DNA of 64,000 nucleotides from Blastocystis sp. Blastoise. Taxonomy: Eukaryota > Sar > Bigyra > Opalinata > Blastocystidae. Positions 45,102 to 57,888 of this stretch are shown piece by piece. A program made the position numbers and the translations under genes. Position 1 is the first letter of the stretch; the number at the start of each line of letters is the position of its first letter. Location: assembly GCA_039096225.1 (NCBI GenBank), contig JBBPEB010000028.1, positions 308,501 to 372,500 of the forward strand, read 5' to 3'. Under the pieces are notes generated by a model, which was given only the letters and a program-made list of their open reading frames with translations, ran no database searches and was not told where the DNA came from.

Positions 45102-45888
45102 GTAATAATAATAACTGACTTGTAGACCACATTTATGAAAGAAGGAGGGTGGTTTATCATAAAGAACAGAAGCCTCTATATTCCATTCTTCCTTTAACCA
45201 TTTCTTCATTGCTTTAGTAACACAAAGATTTCCGTTTGATTTTTGACCAAAAGTACGTTCAATATATTTATAAATCTTTGTCACTATATATATATATGAA
45301 TATAAATAAACAAACCTATAAATCAATAAATATATATAATATATAATATAAATACTAATATTATTTTCTCCCATAGATAATCCTAAAATTGTATATCTAT
45401 ATAAATATATATATAATAAAAATTATCAAAGTATAATATAATATAATTATAATTAAGAATAATATATATATATACCCTAAATTATGCCAGTCAATAATAA
45501 ACTTTGATTTTTGAATAAGACACAAGAAATAAACAAGAAATAAAGTAGGAATACTTGGAGGGTTTTGAACTAAATAATAGTTGGGTTTTGGAACAACAAA
45601 AAGAAGGATGTATAACATCATCAACATTTGATATAGAACCTTCAAAGGAGCATAAATAGGAAATAGATACCTTGGCCAATTCTTGAAGATACTTCCATTA
45701 ACTAAATACTTTGTTATTTGTTTATTTTGTTCAAGTTCATCGCAACATTCTTTACCTGTGAAACCAACCAAAGATACGTTTGCGCCATGTTTTGCCAAAG
45801 ACAAGCAATGGTACTGCATTCTAGGACTTCTCCCTACATCTCCAAGAACAAGAACAGTGACATTCTTTTTTTTGTCTTCCATTTTCAA
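43738..45888 (-). CDS. ALG1: ALG1, chitobiosyldiphosphodolichol beta-mannosyltransferase
   Basis: Adds the first mannose to GlcNAc2-PP-dolichol on the cytosolic ER face, early in N-glycan assembly. From 45888: [20 protein letters not shown] (GT33 N-terminus), [15 protein letters not shown], a membrane-associated segment, [12 protein letters not shown] and [14 protein letters not shown]. Then come [45 protein letters not shown] (glycosyltransferase linker), [60 protein letters not shown] and a final [16 protein letters not shown]. About ten TA-rich introns interrupt it. It is divergently transcribed from the TIM22-like gene, 242 bp away. Confidence 0.93.
44140..44226. repeat. 11-bp ATGTATATATA tandem repeat and (TA)n in an ALG1 intron
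   Basis: Several copies of AATGTATATAT alternating with (TA)n. Overlapping Tyr-Ile frames on the minus strand are artefacts. Confidence 0.85.
44864..44921. repeat. (ATT)n microsatellite in an ALG1 intron
   Basis: About 17 ATT units with one interruption. A similar (TAA)n run lies at 45070-45110 in the next intron. Confidence 0.9.
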
Positions 45889-46130
45889 TTCTTAAAAAAA
45901 TACAATTCAGTTTTGTTTTTTTATATTCAATACATTTCAGATATTTTTTAGTTGTTTGTTTCTTCATATTCAACACATTTCAGCTATTTTTTTTAAACAT
46001 GATTATTTTTCATTTTTCACTGTTTCTGGAAACCTTTTTATTATTTACTTTTTCTGAAAAAGAACAACACTCTATATCTGTTTGTAGATTCTTCTTTCAG
46101 AAACATAAAGTAAATCATCTACAAATTAAG
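45889..46130. promoter_or_regulatory. Divergent promoter region of ALG1 and the TIM22-like gene
   Basis: 242 bp separate the two start codons. It contains T-rich runs and a repeated TTTCAGATATTTTT/CATTTCAGCTATTTTT pair. No defined factor site can be assigned. Confidence 0.4.
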
Positions 46131-47291
46131 ATGCAACCGACACCAGCTTTAAATCCAAGAGATTTAGAAAACCTCTTAAAGAAACCAGTTGAACATCAAT
46201 ATACTTACAAAGCATTTATTCGTAATGGACCTCTTCCTGCTTTCTTTAGAACAATCCCTTATCCTGAACCTAAAGATGAAACGTTTTATGGTTTATATCC
46301 TCCAAATCTTTCTGATAAGAAATATTCTTGCTTTGATAAAGTTGTTCAAGGTGCTATCTTCGGTTTTGTTGGTGGAGTTGGTATGGGTGTTATGTTAGGT
46401 GCTTTCCAACAAATGACTATGCCTGCTGATATTCCTCTAGATGATGTTGTAGGAAAAGTACCTAAAGGAACTATGTTGAAGGAAGTATGTGTTTTTTAGT
46501 TTTATTTTTATTCTTTATTCTTATTTTTTATTTATTTTTATTTATTATTTTTATTTTTTTTTATTTCATTTATTATTTTTATTTTTTTTTTTTGTTTCAT
46601 TTTATTTTTTGTTTCATTTTATTTTTTGTTTCATTTTATTTTTTGTTTCATTTTATTTCATAAAAATAGGATCTCTTACAATTATTCTATGTTTTAGGCT
46701 AAAAATACTTTTCGTTTTTGGTATTTAAAGGGTAAAGGAATGGGCAAACAATTCTTCCTCTTTAATGGTATATATATAGTTATTATTATTATAAGTTATT
46801 AATTTAATATTTTATCATTATATTATACTCTATATAGCCGGATATATGGGCTTAGAATGTGTTTTAGAGAGAATTATGGGTGAGAGAAGTTATTTCACTT
46901 TATTAACTTCCTCTTGTGCTGCTGGTGGCCTTGTAAATGTCACAGGAGGTCCTGTTGTATATATATATAATTATTCAATAAACACTCAACATTCATTCAA
47001 TTGCTCATTATTATTATTTATCTAATAAATAATAATATTATTACACTCTACATATATATATTCTAAATAATAATGCTATTATACTCTACATATATACATT
47101 TCTAAATAATAATATTATTATACTCTACATATATATATTCTAAATAATAATATTATTATACTCTACATATATATATTCTAAATAATAATATTATTATACC
47201 CTATATATTCTATAAATAGTCAATGACTATGGGTTGTGTTGGTTTCATGCTCTTTTCAGTAATCGCTGAACATTTCTTTGGAACTTATTAA
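46131..47291 (+). CDS. TIM22: TIM22-family inner-membrane translocase subunit, four exons
   Basis: TIM22 forms the carrier translocase channel of the mitochondrial (or hydrogenosomal) inner membrane. The start ATG at 46131 (MQPTPALNPRDLENLLKK) is preferred over 45999. The signature helix GAIFGFVGGVGMGVMLGAFQ is followed in later exons by AKNTFRFWYLKGKGMGKQFF, NAGYMGLECVLERIMGERSY, SSCAAGGLVNVTGGP and SMTMGCVGFMLFSVIAEHFF. The GxxxG helices and central Tyr-Gly-Leu-Glu-Cys segment fit the Tim17/22/23 fold, and the CAAGG helix is typical of TIM22. Exon 1 ends at 46482; the introns carry tandem repeats. It could alternatively be another Tim17/22/23 superfamily member, but the layout favours TIM22. 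Confidence 0.85.
46560..46665. repeat. 17-bp TTTTTTGTTTCATTTTA tandem repeat in TIM22 intron 1
   Basis: About four to five copies in T-rich intron sequence. Confidence 0.8.
47027..47205. repeat. 38-bp tandem repeat, about 5 copies, in the last TIM22 intron
   Basis: The unit is built around AATAATATTATTATACTCTA followed by CATATATATATTCTA. Copies are nearly identical with small length changes. Confidence 0.85.
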
Positions 47292-48122
47292 GAGAGAAGA
47301 AAGCTCTAGAATGCTCTTTTGACAACCATAAGTATATCTCCTTTATTATTATATATATATATATTATGAACTATTTTTAATATAATTTATTGATTCTCTA
47401 TTTTTAGAATTCAAATTACTTAGGTTATCAATAAAAACATTTCTCCATTTTTTTTTATGAATTTTAATAATATAAGGTCTTCTGAAATTTATTGTATGTA
47501 TTCCAGTCTGATTTATAATTACATCGACTTTGATAATATAGGTATTTTTAATCTTTTTAATATTCTTCAACTTTTGATATTTTCATTTTTTAACTTTTCT
47601 TCTAGTATTTTACGGAATTTATTGTTTAAAACAATTATATATCGTTTCGTTACTGACATTTTTTTTTTTTTAATTTCAATTAGTATATTTGATATTTAAA
47701 TATATTTCATTTATGTATACAAAGTATTTATGATCAATTCAGTACACATATATCATTGAAAAACATATGTGTTAACAACATTTACCATCATTCACAATCA
47801 TTTGTTGTTTCATACCTATTTTTAAATTGCATCTGAGTTTTCTTTACAAAATCAATCAATCTCATTTATTATTATCAATTCAGTCAGTAATTACTAGCAT
47901 AAGAAGAAAAAGAGCGGCAAAAACGTATTCTTTTACATGACGATAATCGCGATTATTCTACAAACTCAGCCAAGATCAACCGAATTCCCATGAACTTTTC
48001 TTTTCTTTCTATCACTTTGATCAAACCGCTTCTTTGAGTTTGCCTCCAAAACAGATTGATTAGTTATTTGCAGTTTTCACTACGTAATCTATTCATATTT
48101 TATTTAATATTTGAATCCTACA
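47292..48122. other. Intergenic region
   Basis: A+T-rich with no supportable gene; probably the TIM22 3' flank and the promoter of the next small gene. Confidence 0.5.
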
Positions 48123-48395
48123 ATGGCATCACCTGTATCTATCTTAAGTAACTTACCAATTTCAAATACTCAACATTTCACATGTTGTCAAAAGTCTTCA
48201 CCAGATAACTCTCCTGGATATGTTCAATGTGTTCAAAGCACACAATTTCAATTTGATTATTCTAATAACGATTCAATGGATCTGATTCAAAAAGAATACC
48301 GAGAATATGTTCTCAATCAACTTGATCAAGAGGAGAACACTTCTGAACGTATAGATCTTTCAAAGTTACCTTCTCGCCGTGTTCTAAACTTTTAA
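48123..48395 (+). CDS. Hypothetical 90-aa protein, intronless
   Basis: The start is the ATG at 48123 (MASPVSILSNLPISNT). Codon use and composition look coding: a Cys-Cys-containing N-terminal half (HFTCCQKSSPDNSPGYVQC), a Gln/Asn/Asp middle, a helical segment (IQKEYREYVLNQLDQEEN) and an end of LSKLPSRRVLNF. No family is recognised. Its own 5' flank and an ordinary 3' end suggest an independent small gene. Confidence 0.6.
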   Translation: MASPVSILSNLPISNTQHFTCCQKSSPDNSPGYVQCVQSTQFQFDYSNNDSMDLIQKEYREYVLNQLDQEENTSERIDLSKLPSRRVLNF

Positions 48396-48684
48396 TTCGT
48401 TTCTTTTATATATTTTTTGTATAATATATTATATCTATAAATCTTGTGTGTTCTCTTGAAGATAGTAATTATTTTTCTCTTTTCCTCTTTTTTAAATCAT
48501 GATGTGTCTTTTTGTTATTCTTTTTTGTTGATAGTTTTTTGCCCATATTGATGTGGTTTGTGTAGTTGTATATATTTTTGAATATATATATATATATTGA
48601 AACTAAACCAAAATAAAATCTATAATACAATAAAACTTTTTAGTAATCAGTATAGAAAATAAACAATAAATAAAACAGGAATAC

Positions 48685-49834
48685 TTACCGTCTTTTACTG
48701 TGACTTTCAGATTGTTTTTCATGTCTATGATGAGATACACTTCGACTTCTATTCTTTCTTCGATCTTTATCATTATCTCTTTCTCTATGACTATCTCTAT
48801 CTCTTTCTCTATGACTATCTCTATCTCTTTCTCTATCTCTTTCTCTATCTCTATCTCTATCTCTATCTCTTTCTCTATCTCTTTCTCTATATGAAGAATG
48901 TCTTGAGCCATGTCGAGAGGAATCACCATAATGACGAGAATGACGAGAATTACTACGGGAATTATGATGATAACGACGAGAAGACGAACGACGAGGAGAA
49001 TGTGATCTATAAAATATAATATGATATTTCAAAAGAAAAAATGAAAACTTTTCAAAATCTATATATTTATGAAAAACAATATAACTATATATATATATAC
49101 CTTCTGTCCTCATGTCTATTAGGATGAATACTATATAATATTATAATAATCATAGTAAATATACTATATACTTTTCAGTAATTGCTTTATTAATTGCCTC
49201 TTTTTGTTTCTTTTCTTGTTGCTATATATATAATTATATATATATATATATATATATAAGTGTATAATTATGATTAAATATAAACTAAAAGAGCATACTT
49301 GTTTCTTCATAATATCTTCAGAGACTTGTTTAATAAGTTGTTCTGGAATACCAAGAGGATCTTCTTGTGCAGATAATAATAATTCCCATAATTCTTTCAT
49401 AAATTGTGTGGTGTTTTTATCTAAGAAAGGAATCATATTCATTAACATGTTTTTAGGGTCCAACTATAGAATAAGTAAATATAAACAACAACGAATTATA
49501 GGACCCACAATCACAAAAACAATATATCATTTAATAAATATACAGTCTCTGTTTCAGATATATCTAACATATTAATGGCAAAACTTTCCACAATATCATC
49601 ATCATATCCTAATAATTCAGTAATTTTCTGTGCTATCCACTTCTTGATAACATCTTTATTAACTTTTTTAATATCAACTTTCTTACTAAGACATTCAGGA
49701 ATCTTTAACTTCTTTAAAAGTTCCTTATCTGCATTCTTAAAACGAATATCTGAATCCGAAGAAGTTCCCTATATGAATTACGAATATATTATTTAACTAT
49801 ATCATACACAGAATGTAGCTCCAACTCCAGACAT
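48685..49834 (-). CDS. SRRM1: SRRM1-like splicing coactivator (PWI domain plus RS/RD tail)
   Basis: SRRM1/SRm160 is a nuclear splicing coactivator that binds RNA through its PWI domain. A short first exon (49834, MSGVGATFC) joins GTSSDSDIRFKNADKELLKK. The PWI domain follows: CLSKKVDIKKVNKDVIKKWI, KITELLGYDDDIVESFAINM, and after an intron LDPKNMLMNMIPFLDKNTTQ, LWELLLSAQEDPLGIP. Then come a QQEKKQKEAINKAITEK linker and a long Arg/Ser/Asp/Glu-repeat tail ending ESHSKRR. Five or so introns. After AGACG the sequence reads GGTAAGTATT, so the TAA stop is itself inside a perfect donor; a further 3' exon cannot be excluded. Confidence 0.9.
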
Positions 49835-49969
49835 TGAATAATAAAGTTATTAAAAAGAAATTGTAAAAAATATGATTTAAAAAACAAAAGCAAAATTTCT
49901 AATAAAAAAATAATTTTGATTTGTTTTTATTATTAACTATTTAACTATCGATTCTATATTTATAATAAA

Positions 49970-50886
49970 ATGGATGATGAAGATGATTTCGAAGTGAAAT
50001 CTGGAAGGACAGGGTTTGCTCCAATAAAAAATACTATTCATGTATCCATGCTTCCCTACTCATATACAAACAACGATATTGCTAAGATGTTCGAAGTATA
50101 TGGAAGATTGGCAAAAGTTACTGTAATGCGTGATAAAGAAACAAGACAAAGTAAAGGTGTTGCCTTTGTTCAATTTGTAGAGTATGTTGAACTATATATA
50201 TATTATTTCTTTGTTTTTCTTTGTTTTAAAAATGTTAAATGTTAAATTATTCTTTATTTGTATATAAATAGGCATGAGAGTGCAGAAGAAGCGATAGAAA
50301 AGACAAATATGACTCCTTGTGAGGTAAATATATTCAATATTTATTCTATTTGCATAATTCTCCTGAAACTCTTATTATATTAGAAGACTTAATATAATGT
50401 TATTCTTTGTTTATTAGTAACGAAAGTTGCTACTAATAGAATACAATATATATAGGGTTTTACATTAAGAGTAGATTGGGCAAAAGATAATGGTCGTGGA
50501 GGTGAATTTATTCGAAAAAGGAGATATACAAAAGTGAGTATATGTTTTGAATGTGGTGTATGTATATATTTTATTACAATTAGTTTATAGTATTTGTTTC
50601 TGAAATAATAATAATAATATATATATATATATATATATTATGGTATACATTTAATTATATTATACTATATTATTCTATTATAATTCTATAAAGATAACAT
50701 TGAGTATTGTATGATCTATAGGAACGAGGTCATATGTCCTATAAATGTCCTCATAATAAATTAGGAGATCGGGCAAAACCGAAGAAGAAGAAGAAGAAGG
50801 ATATTGAAGCTATTCCTGAACATATAGCTACGTTTATTAATAATGATGATGAAGATGATTTAGGAGGATCAGCTTTTGCTTTTTAA
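49970..50886 (+). CDS. ZCRB1: ZCRB1 (U11/U12 snRNP 31K protein: RRM plus CCHC knuckle), four exons
   Basis: ZCRB1 is a specific component of the minor (U12-type) spliceosome. Exon 1 starts [20 protein letters not shown], then an [23 protein letters not shown] and the RNP motif [10 protein letters not shown]. Exon 2 gives [17 protein letters not shown]; exon 3 gives [20 protein letters not shown] and ends ICFECG; exon 4 completes the zinc knuckle as [15 protein letters not shown]. The CX2CX4HX4C knuckle appears only if the donor GTATGT after ECG is used, which keeps frame. A basic Lys run and an acidic tail end at 50886. The RRM-then-CCHC order with HNKLG identifies ZCRB1 rather than a generic SR protein. 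Confidence 0.93.
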
Positions 50887-51028
50887 TTATATATTTTGTT
50901 TGTGTAGATCACTTTTTGTTTGTTATATTTGTATATAGAATCAAATTTAAATTATCAAAATTATGTTTTTTCACAATATCTAGGATTCCTATTTTGAAAA
51001 TAATATTTAATCACTGTCTTTACATATT

Positions 51029-51030
<2 letters not shown>

Positions 51031-51079
<49 letters not shown>
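51031..51079. repeat. (TA)n tract between ZCRB1 and NAA10
   Basis: About 24 TA units in the convergent intergenic region (50887-51245), with another (TA)n run near 51150-51176. Confidence 0.92.
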
Positions 51080-51081
<2 letters not shown>

Positions 51082-51245
51082 AAAAAAATAACAAAACACT
51101 AACAATAATAGGAGAGTAACTATTATTCTACAAACAAATAAAAAAATATCATATATATATATATATATATATATATTACTAGTATCTGTAGACATGAATG
51201 TCAATAGATTCATATATATATCATACATAGATATATATATATTTA

Positions 51246-52241
51246 TTACTTTTTAGAATGTTTCTTTGATTTTTTATTTTTTGGTTTTGATTTAGAATCA
51301 TTTTCTTGATTGTGATCTTCTGCTATTAAATCACTACTTTGTTTGTCATTCTCTTTATCTTTAGGTTCTGATTGAGTTTCTGCATTTGAATTTGACTGTT
51401 GTTTCTCTTGACAATGAGGGTCATGACAATGACAATGATGGCCTTCTTCTTCTTCTTTTTGAGTGAACTCCTTCACGATAATATGTTCTTGTTCTATAAC
51501 TTCATGTAAATCACGTCTCATATGTAATCCATTCTCACCATCAGCATAATACTTGACATCAACATCTTCTAAACTATACAGAATTATTTATTGAATTATA
51601 GGCTATTATTATTTTAATAGTAATCAATAATAATAAATAAAGAAGTGTTCTTTTAAAAAATTATGATTCATACTTGAAATAATATATAATATATAATATA
51701 TATATAATATATATATACTGGAAATGTAAGACATCTTCATAAAGATGACGAGCTGCATAGTTACTTTCACGAACATGTAAATCACACCATTTACAATTAT
51801 AAATAGTAATCATTCTCTTTTGTGTTTGTCTCATTAACATTTCAGCTAAACCTAAACGACGATATGTTCTAAAAACAGCAAGAGAAGTAATATGACCAAC
51901 ATCTAACTTATCATCATCATCATCCCTAAAATAAAGATAAGAAGAATGTATAAAGATATAAAATAAATAATAAAATAAGTAAAAAAATAAAAACACTTAA
52001 AAAAATAATAACAAAACATACAATTTACCTAATACATATCCTACAATACGACCTTGAGCATCTTCAGCAACCCAAGAAAGTTCAGGCCAAGAAAGAATAT
52101 GGAAATAATAATATTTCATTTGATAGTTTTCTGGAAGAGACAATAAATTTGCTGTCTGAATGGAAATCAAATCCTCTGCCTATTTTAAGTATATACTCTA
52201 AATACAATATCACATACAGTTGCTTGTCTAATTGAAGCCAT
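51246..52241 (-). CDS. NAA10: NAA10/ARD1, catalytic subunit of N-terminal acetyltransferase A
   Basis: NAA10 acetylates nascent protein N-termini on the ribosome with NAA15. Exon 1 is MASIRQAT (52241). Exon 2 gives [40 protein letters not shown] and [11 protein letters not shown]. Exon 3 gives the GNAT core [20 protein letters not shown] (acetyl-CoA loop RRLGLA), then [20 protein letters not shown] and DVLHFQ. The last exon gives [17 protein letters not shown] and a long charged tail with a His/Cys-rich patch ([12 protein letters not shown]) and Lys-rich end. Junctions keep frame. The His/Cys patch is unusual for the family tail and might bind metal. Confidence 0.93.
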
Positions 52242-53319
52242 GATCGATTTATTTACTAATTAAATGTTTTAAACATGAAAATGATAGAAAAGCTCTCCTT
52301 AAGAAAAAGGGTCGTTTCTGCTAGCGGCATTTTGCTTGATTTGCTTTCTCACCTTTTTCAGTATTTATTCACATAATTTCTGTTTGAAAAAAGAAATAAT
52401 CCTGGAATATATATGTTTCTTTGTATTGACTTTTTTCTTTAATAAATAGTTGTTCTTTATGTATCTAAATCAATTCATAAATTTCATGAAGATATAGTAA
52501 TGATAAGCAGTTGAAAATCAAAATTTCTTATGTTTAAATGGATTTCAATGAGAATTATTATAGTCTTTTAAAAAAGAACTAAAATCACACTTAAAATAAT
52601 ATTGATCAAAGTCATGTGCAACGTATTATATGACTTTAACATGATTTATTGTTCACATCTTCAGTCTCTGACTTTATTTCATTGTTTGCTTATCAATTGT
52701 ATTGTTTGATCAAATAAAATATCTGCGTGTTATATAATTATCGGATTAATATAGATACTTACAGTCATTTTTTCTTTTTGCACATAATTGATTTTATCTT
52801 CCTTATAACACAGCAATATCAATTGTATGAACAAACTGAAACTCTTTAGTTAAATAAAGATGCAGAAATAATTAGTATTTACAAGAAAAACTAATAGAAT
52901 ACACCATTTCGTGACTGTCTTTTTGTTGATGACACCAAAGCATACATAAACCAATGTACATTCACCTATATTATATTTATATGAAGTTTTATATATCATT
53001 GAGTTTTATATTAATGTTTTATAAAGAGTATATAAATAAAATAAAAATCTTTTAAGGGTAGTTAGAATTATTCTTCGTTAGGGTAATACCTCCCGTAAAG
53101 CGTATTTTTTGTATGGAGAAAAAATGTTTTAGATAAATTATCAATGCAAGTGTTGCTTTTAGTTTCTATTTTTGATAAAAAATGACGTATTTTTTTTAAT
53201 TATCAAAAGAATTGCTAAAAATTCAGTCAATTACTGAATGCACTGTCATCCAATCTCAAAGTTTTTCTTTTTTTCTTTTTTTAGAATTACATTGTCTTTG
53301 CCATTTACTTATCTAAAAT
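52242..53319. other. Divergent intergenic region NAA10 / NTF2
   Basis: About 1.1 kb with no coding frame. There are small pockets of higher G+C (around 53050-53105, TTCGTTAGGGTAATACCTCC). No tRNA or snRNA structure could be recognised. Confidence 0.5.
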
Positions 53320-53886
53320 ATGTCTAATCCCAGAGAAATTGCTCAATCCTTTGTTACTTATTTCTATCAAGTTTTTGATAGTGCTCCTGCTAATCTTGCT
53401 GGACTCTATTCCAACGATAGTATGCTTACTTTCGAAGGTCAAGAATTCTTAGGTGCTGAACAAATTCTTGGTAAGATCAACTTAAGTCTCCAGTTATTTT
53501 CTCTTCTTTTTTGTGGAAACATATATAATATGTTCTATACATATATATGTCTTAAATATTAAAAACAAAAATTTTTAATCTTCAATTTTTCTACTCTACT
53601 GGTGCTACTTTCGTTCACAAACCTGAAACTCTTGATGTTCAACCTCTTTTCGATGGTTCTATTCTCGTTGTTGTCAGTGGTTCTCTTACTGTATCTATAT
53701 ATATTTGTGTTTTTGAGTATTTTATATATATATATATTTTTCAAAATTATGTTTTCTATGTATATAATATTTATGTAGATTGATACTAACAATCCTCTTC
53801 AATATTCTGAAAGTTTCATTCTTAAGAATAATGGTGCCAATAGTTTCTATGTTGCTAATGATGTTTTACGTCTTATTTATATGTAA
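53320..53886 (+). CDS. NTF2: Nuclear transport factor 2 (NTF2), three exons with one abnormal intron
   Basis: NTF2 carries RanGDP into the nucleus. Exon 1 begins MSNPREIAQSFVTYFYQVFD and covers LAGLYSNDSMLTFEGQEFLG and AEQILGKIN. The middle exon reads TGATFVHKPETLDVQPLFDG then SILVVVSGSLT. After a normal GTATC...TGTAG intron the last exon reads DTNNPLQYSESFILKNNGA and DVLRLIYM. Family and exon content are clear. The first intron cannot be a GT-AG intron: no AG dinucleotide occurs between 53494 and 53675, yet the frame in that interval (53500-53580) is plainly not NTF2. Confidence 0.88.
53496..53599 (+). other. Candidate AT-AC intron in NTF2
   Basis: Splicing from CAGTT|ATTTTCTCTT (53496) to CTCTAC|TGGTGC (53599) keeps frame and gives KINLSLQF then GATFVHKPETL, resembling the KLxSLPFxxxxH stretch of NTF2. 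A weak branch-like TCTTCAA lies at 53579-53585. The donor matches the U12 consensus poorly, and another AC (53593-53594) is possible, so exact borders are uncertain. Confidence 0.35.
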
Positions 53887-54358
53887 ACTTCTTCAGATTA
53901 GTATTATGTCTTTATAAGTTGTTGTGTTTACAAAATTGATTTACCATTTTTAGATCAAAATAATATTGAGTTTTCAAATAAGAGGACAGTCAATTGTGTA
54001 AAGTAGTTCAAAATCATAGTATGTCTTTTTAAATTTCTTTTTCTTTTATGGTATATACAAAGCAACTCTATATCTATATTATGCACATACAGAAGATTAA
54101 AAAAATCACCTAATTTGGTTTTAATTTAAGAGTAATCTATTTATCGTTGTCATTTTTATAAGTCAGCATTGATTAACAGTTAGTATAGACTTGAATAAAG
54201 CTACCAGAATGCTTAAATCATTCATATTCAATGTAAATATGTAAAAAAACAGAGAAAACTAGAATAATCATAGTTTTTTTCTCCATTTCCCAGAAAAAGT
54301 CAGATAATTATTTTGAAACAGCCTTTAAGGTTTTTTTCCTTCTTTTCACTTCGTAAAG
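53887..54358. other. Intergenic region NTF2 / FYVE gene
   Basis: No coding frame; presumably NTF2 3' flank and FYVE-gene promoter. Confidence 0.5.
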
Positions 54359-55727
54359 ATGAATTCAACTGAACCGACTTTACCAAGTGACATCGAGATT
54401 CATCCACAGATTAAAGTAGTCATCGATTACTATAAGAACCGTGTCAAGCAATTAGAAAGTTTTGAAGTCAGAAACACTCAATTAGAACAACAGTACCGTG
54501 CTCTTCAACAAGACTACTTAGTTGCTCAAGCTGGTGTCGATTATTACAAGAAACTTGTATGTCTCATGTCTATTCCTCTATTTATTTTTGTGTTTATCAT
54601 TTGTTGATACTGTAATTAATAATATTAAATTGTGTAGCATAAGGAATCCATGGAAGATGAAGATGATCATTTTGAAAAGTTATATATCGAAGAAGGCAGG
54701 AGAAGAAAACAACACGAAGAGACAATAAGTCGTTTAGAAAATACGTTGAAATGCTTACAATTATCGCAAGCAACTACAAACAAACGATATGAAGATTTAA
54801 GTAGAGAATATAAGTTTCTTACTGATAATCTAGATATTGAAAAAGAAACTCGTATTTATTTATTTTAGTTGTTTATCTATTTGTAGAAGATATTTATTAA
54901 TATTGTTTGTAGTGTAATATTATATGTTTTTTTTTCTTTTTATAAATTTATTATACTTATTATTATTATTATACTTATACTTATTATTATAAATAGTATT
55001 AAATCAGATTCGTCGTTTGCAGGAGGAAGTGAAGAATCTTCAGCAATATCGTCATCGTGAGGATAGTGTTCCCCGCCCAATTCCAGGGCGGGATAGTATG
55101 ACACGTGACAGTCGATGGTCAATGTCTTCAAGTAATGATATTTACTGCGGTAGTTCAGGATCTTATTATACTGTATATATATTATAGTATATATGTTATA
55201 TATTATATATTATATATATTATATATTATATTATATATTATATACACATTATATATATTATACTATTCTTATTTATTCTTTTCTATATTTAAAACTATAT
55301 ACTTTTAAGTTTTCTTTTTTTTTTGTAAAAACCAAGTATACTATATATTTATATAGTCTCAGCCTCCTCGTTCGACGACTCACCTTGAGCGCGGGCGCCA
55401 CAGGCGGTTTGAGCAGGATGATAATAAAGTGCTCGATGAGTGGAAAAGTGTGTCTCGACATATTATGAAACATCTTGGAGAAGCTTATGTCCCTAAAGCT
55501 AAAGTATATATAGTATTATATAGTATTATATAGTATTATATACTAGTCTATTATATATCCTATTTACATTCTATGTATCCTGTTTATATGTTATATATTA
55601 AATAATCTCTATATTTTTAACATAGAAGATCTCTTTATTTTCTATATATTCAAAGACTATTATATAATTCTATTCTATATCATTTTAAACATTCTATAAA
55701 CTTTATCCTATCTCTCTACATGTTCTT

Positions 55728-55758
<31 letters not shown>

Positions 55759-56111
55759 CTATAGAGTTATGTTCTATCTGAAATATCTCGTCTTACTTAT
55801 TTAACTATTAATATACAACAAGTATCGTGGGATGAGAAATCGGTTCAATGCTATTTATGTCATAAACCATTCTCATTTATATCAAGGAAACATCATTGTA
55901 GATATTGTGGAAATGCATTCTGCTCTCAATGTATTCCCAGGAAAATAGCACAATCCAATTCTGTTCATAGTGAACCTGTCAAGGTATATATATATATATA
56001 TATGAATCACTTTTATATATATAAATGTTGTATTAATCAAATAAGGATTCAATATTATATATATAGTGCTGTATATTATGTGAGCAAATGATATCATCTG
56101 TATTAAAGTAA
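54359..56111 (+). CDS. Coiled-coil FYVE zinc-finger protein (endosomal PI3P binder), about seven exons
   Basis: N-terminal exons encode continuous coiled coil: YYKNRVKQLESFEVRNTQLE, QQYRALQQDYLVAQAGVDYY, then EEGRRRKQHEETISRLENTL and REYKFLTDNLDIEKETR, then QIRRLQEEVKNLQQYRHRED. A Pro/Arg/Ser linker follows, then DEWKSVSRHIMKHLGEAY. The C-terminal FYVE finger reads VQCYLCHKPFSFISRKHHCR, YCGNAFCSQCIPRKI and, across the last intron, CCILCEQMISSVLK; it contains the RKHHCRxCG PI3P-binding signature. A FYVE finger with long coiled coils resembles EEA1/Rabenosyn-type endosomal tethers. The partner Rab cannot be read from sequence. Confidence 0.88.
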
Positions 56112-56515
56112 TTGTCATGTATTTTTGTTAAAATGTTCTTGTTTTTTATGTGTGTTTTTATTTGTCTTTCAATTTCTCAGTTATTTTCAAAATAATCAAT
56201 CATGTTCTATTATACTCTTGTTTTCTAGCTGCTCTCTTATTGTCAAAATGATCTATGCTATTATTTGTTTAGCTATTCTTTTTTATTCATTACTAATTAC
56301 AATTTAATTTGTCTTTATCATCATTAGATTTTAATATTTCGATTTATTTTTTTTTTTTATAAACAGTTTTTTTTTCTAACTCTTCTTCATATTTAAGCAA
56401 ACAATGATTTAAAATGTTTTTTTTAAACAAAATTTCGAAACACGGTTTTATTAAAGAAAGCGGCTCTATTTTCATTTTGTTTTATTATTATTATTTTTCG
56501 ATTCGTATATTAACA
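56112..56515. other. Intergenic region
   Basis: T-rich, no coding frame. An in-frame upstream ATG at 56414 would add a Phe/Tyr-rich leader to the next gene and is less likely than 56516. Confidence 0.5.

Positions 56516-57888
<1,373 letters not shown>

Noticed and set aside
45999-46130. N-terminal extension of the TIM22-like protein
   Set aside because: The extra 44 residues are Phe/Leu/Ser-rich leader sequence; the family starts near the ATG at 46131.
53050-53110. Possible tRNA or snRNA in the G+C-richer pocket upstream of NTF2
   Set aside because: No cloverleaf, A/B box pair or Sm site could be found.
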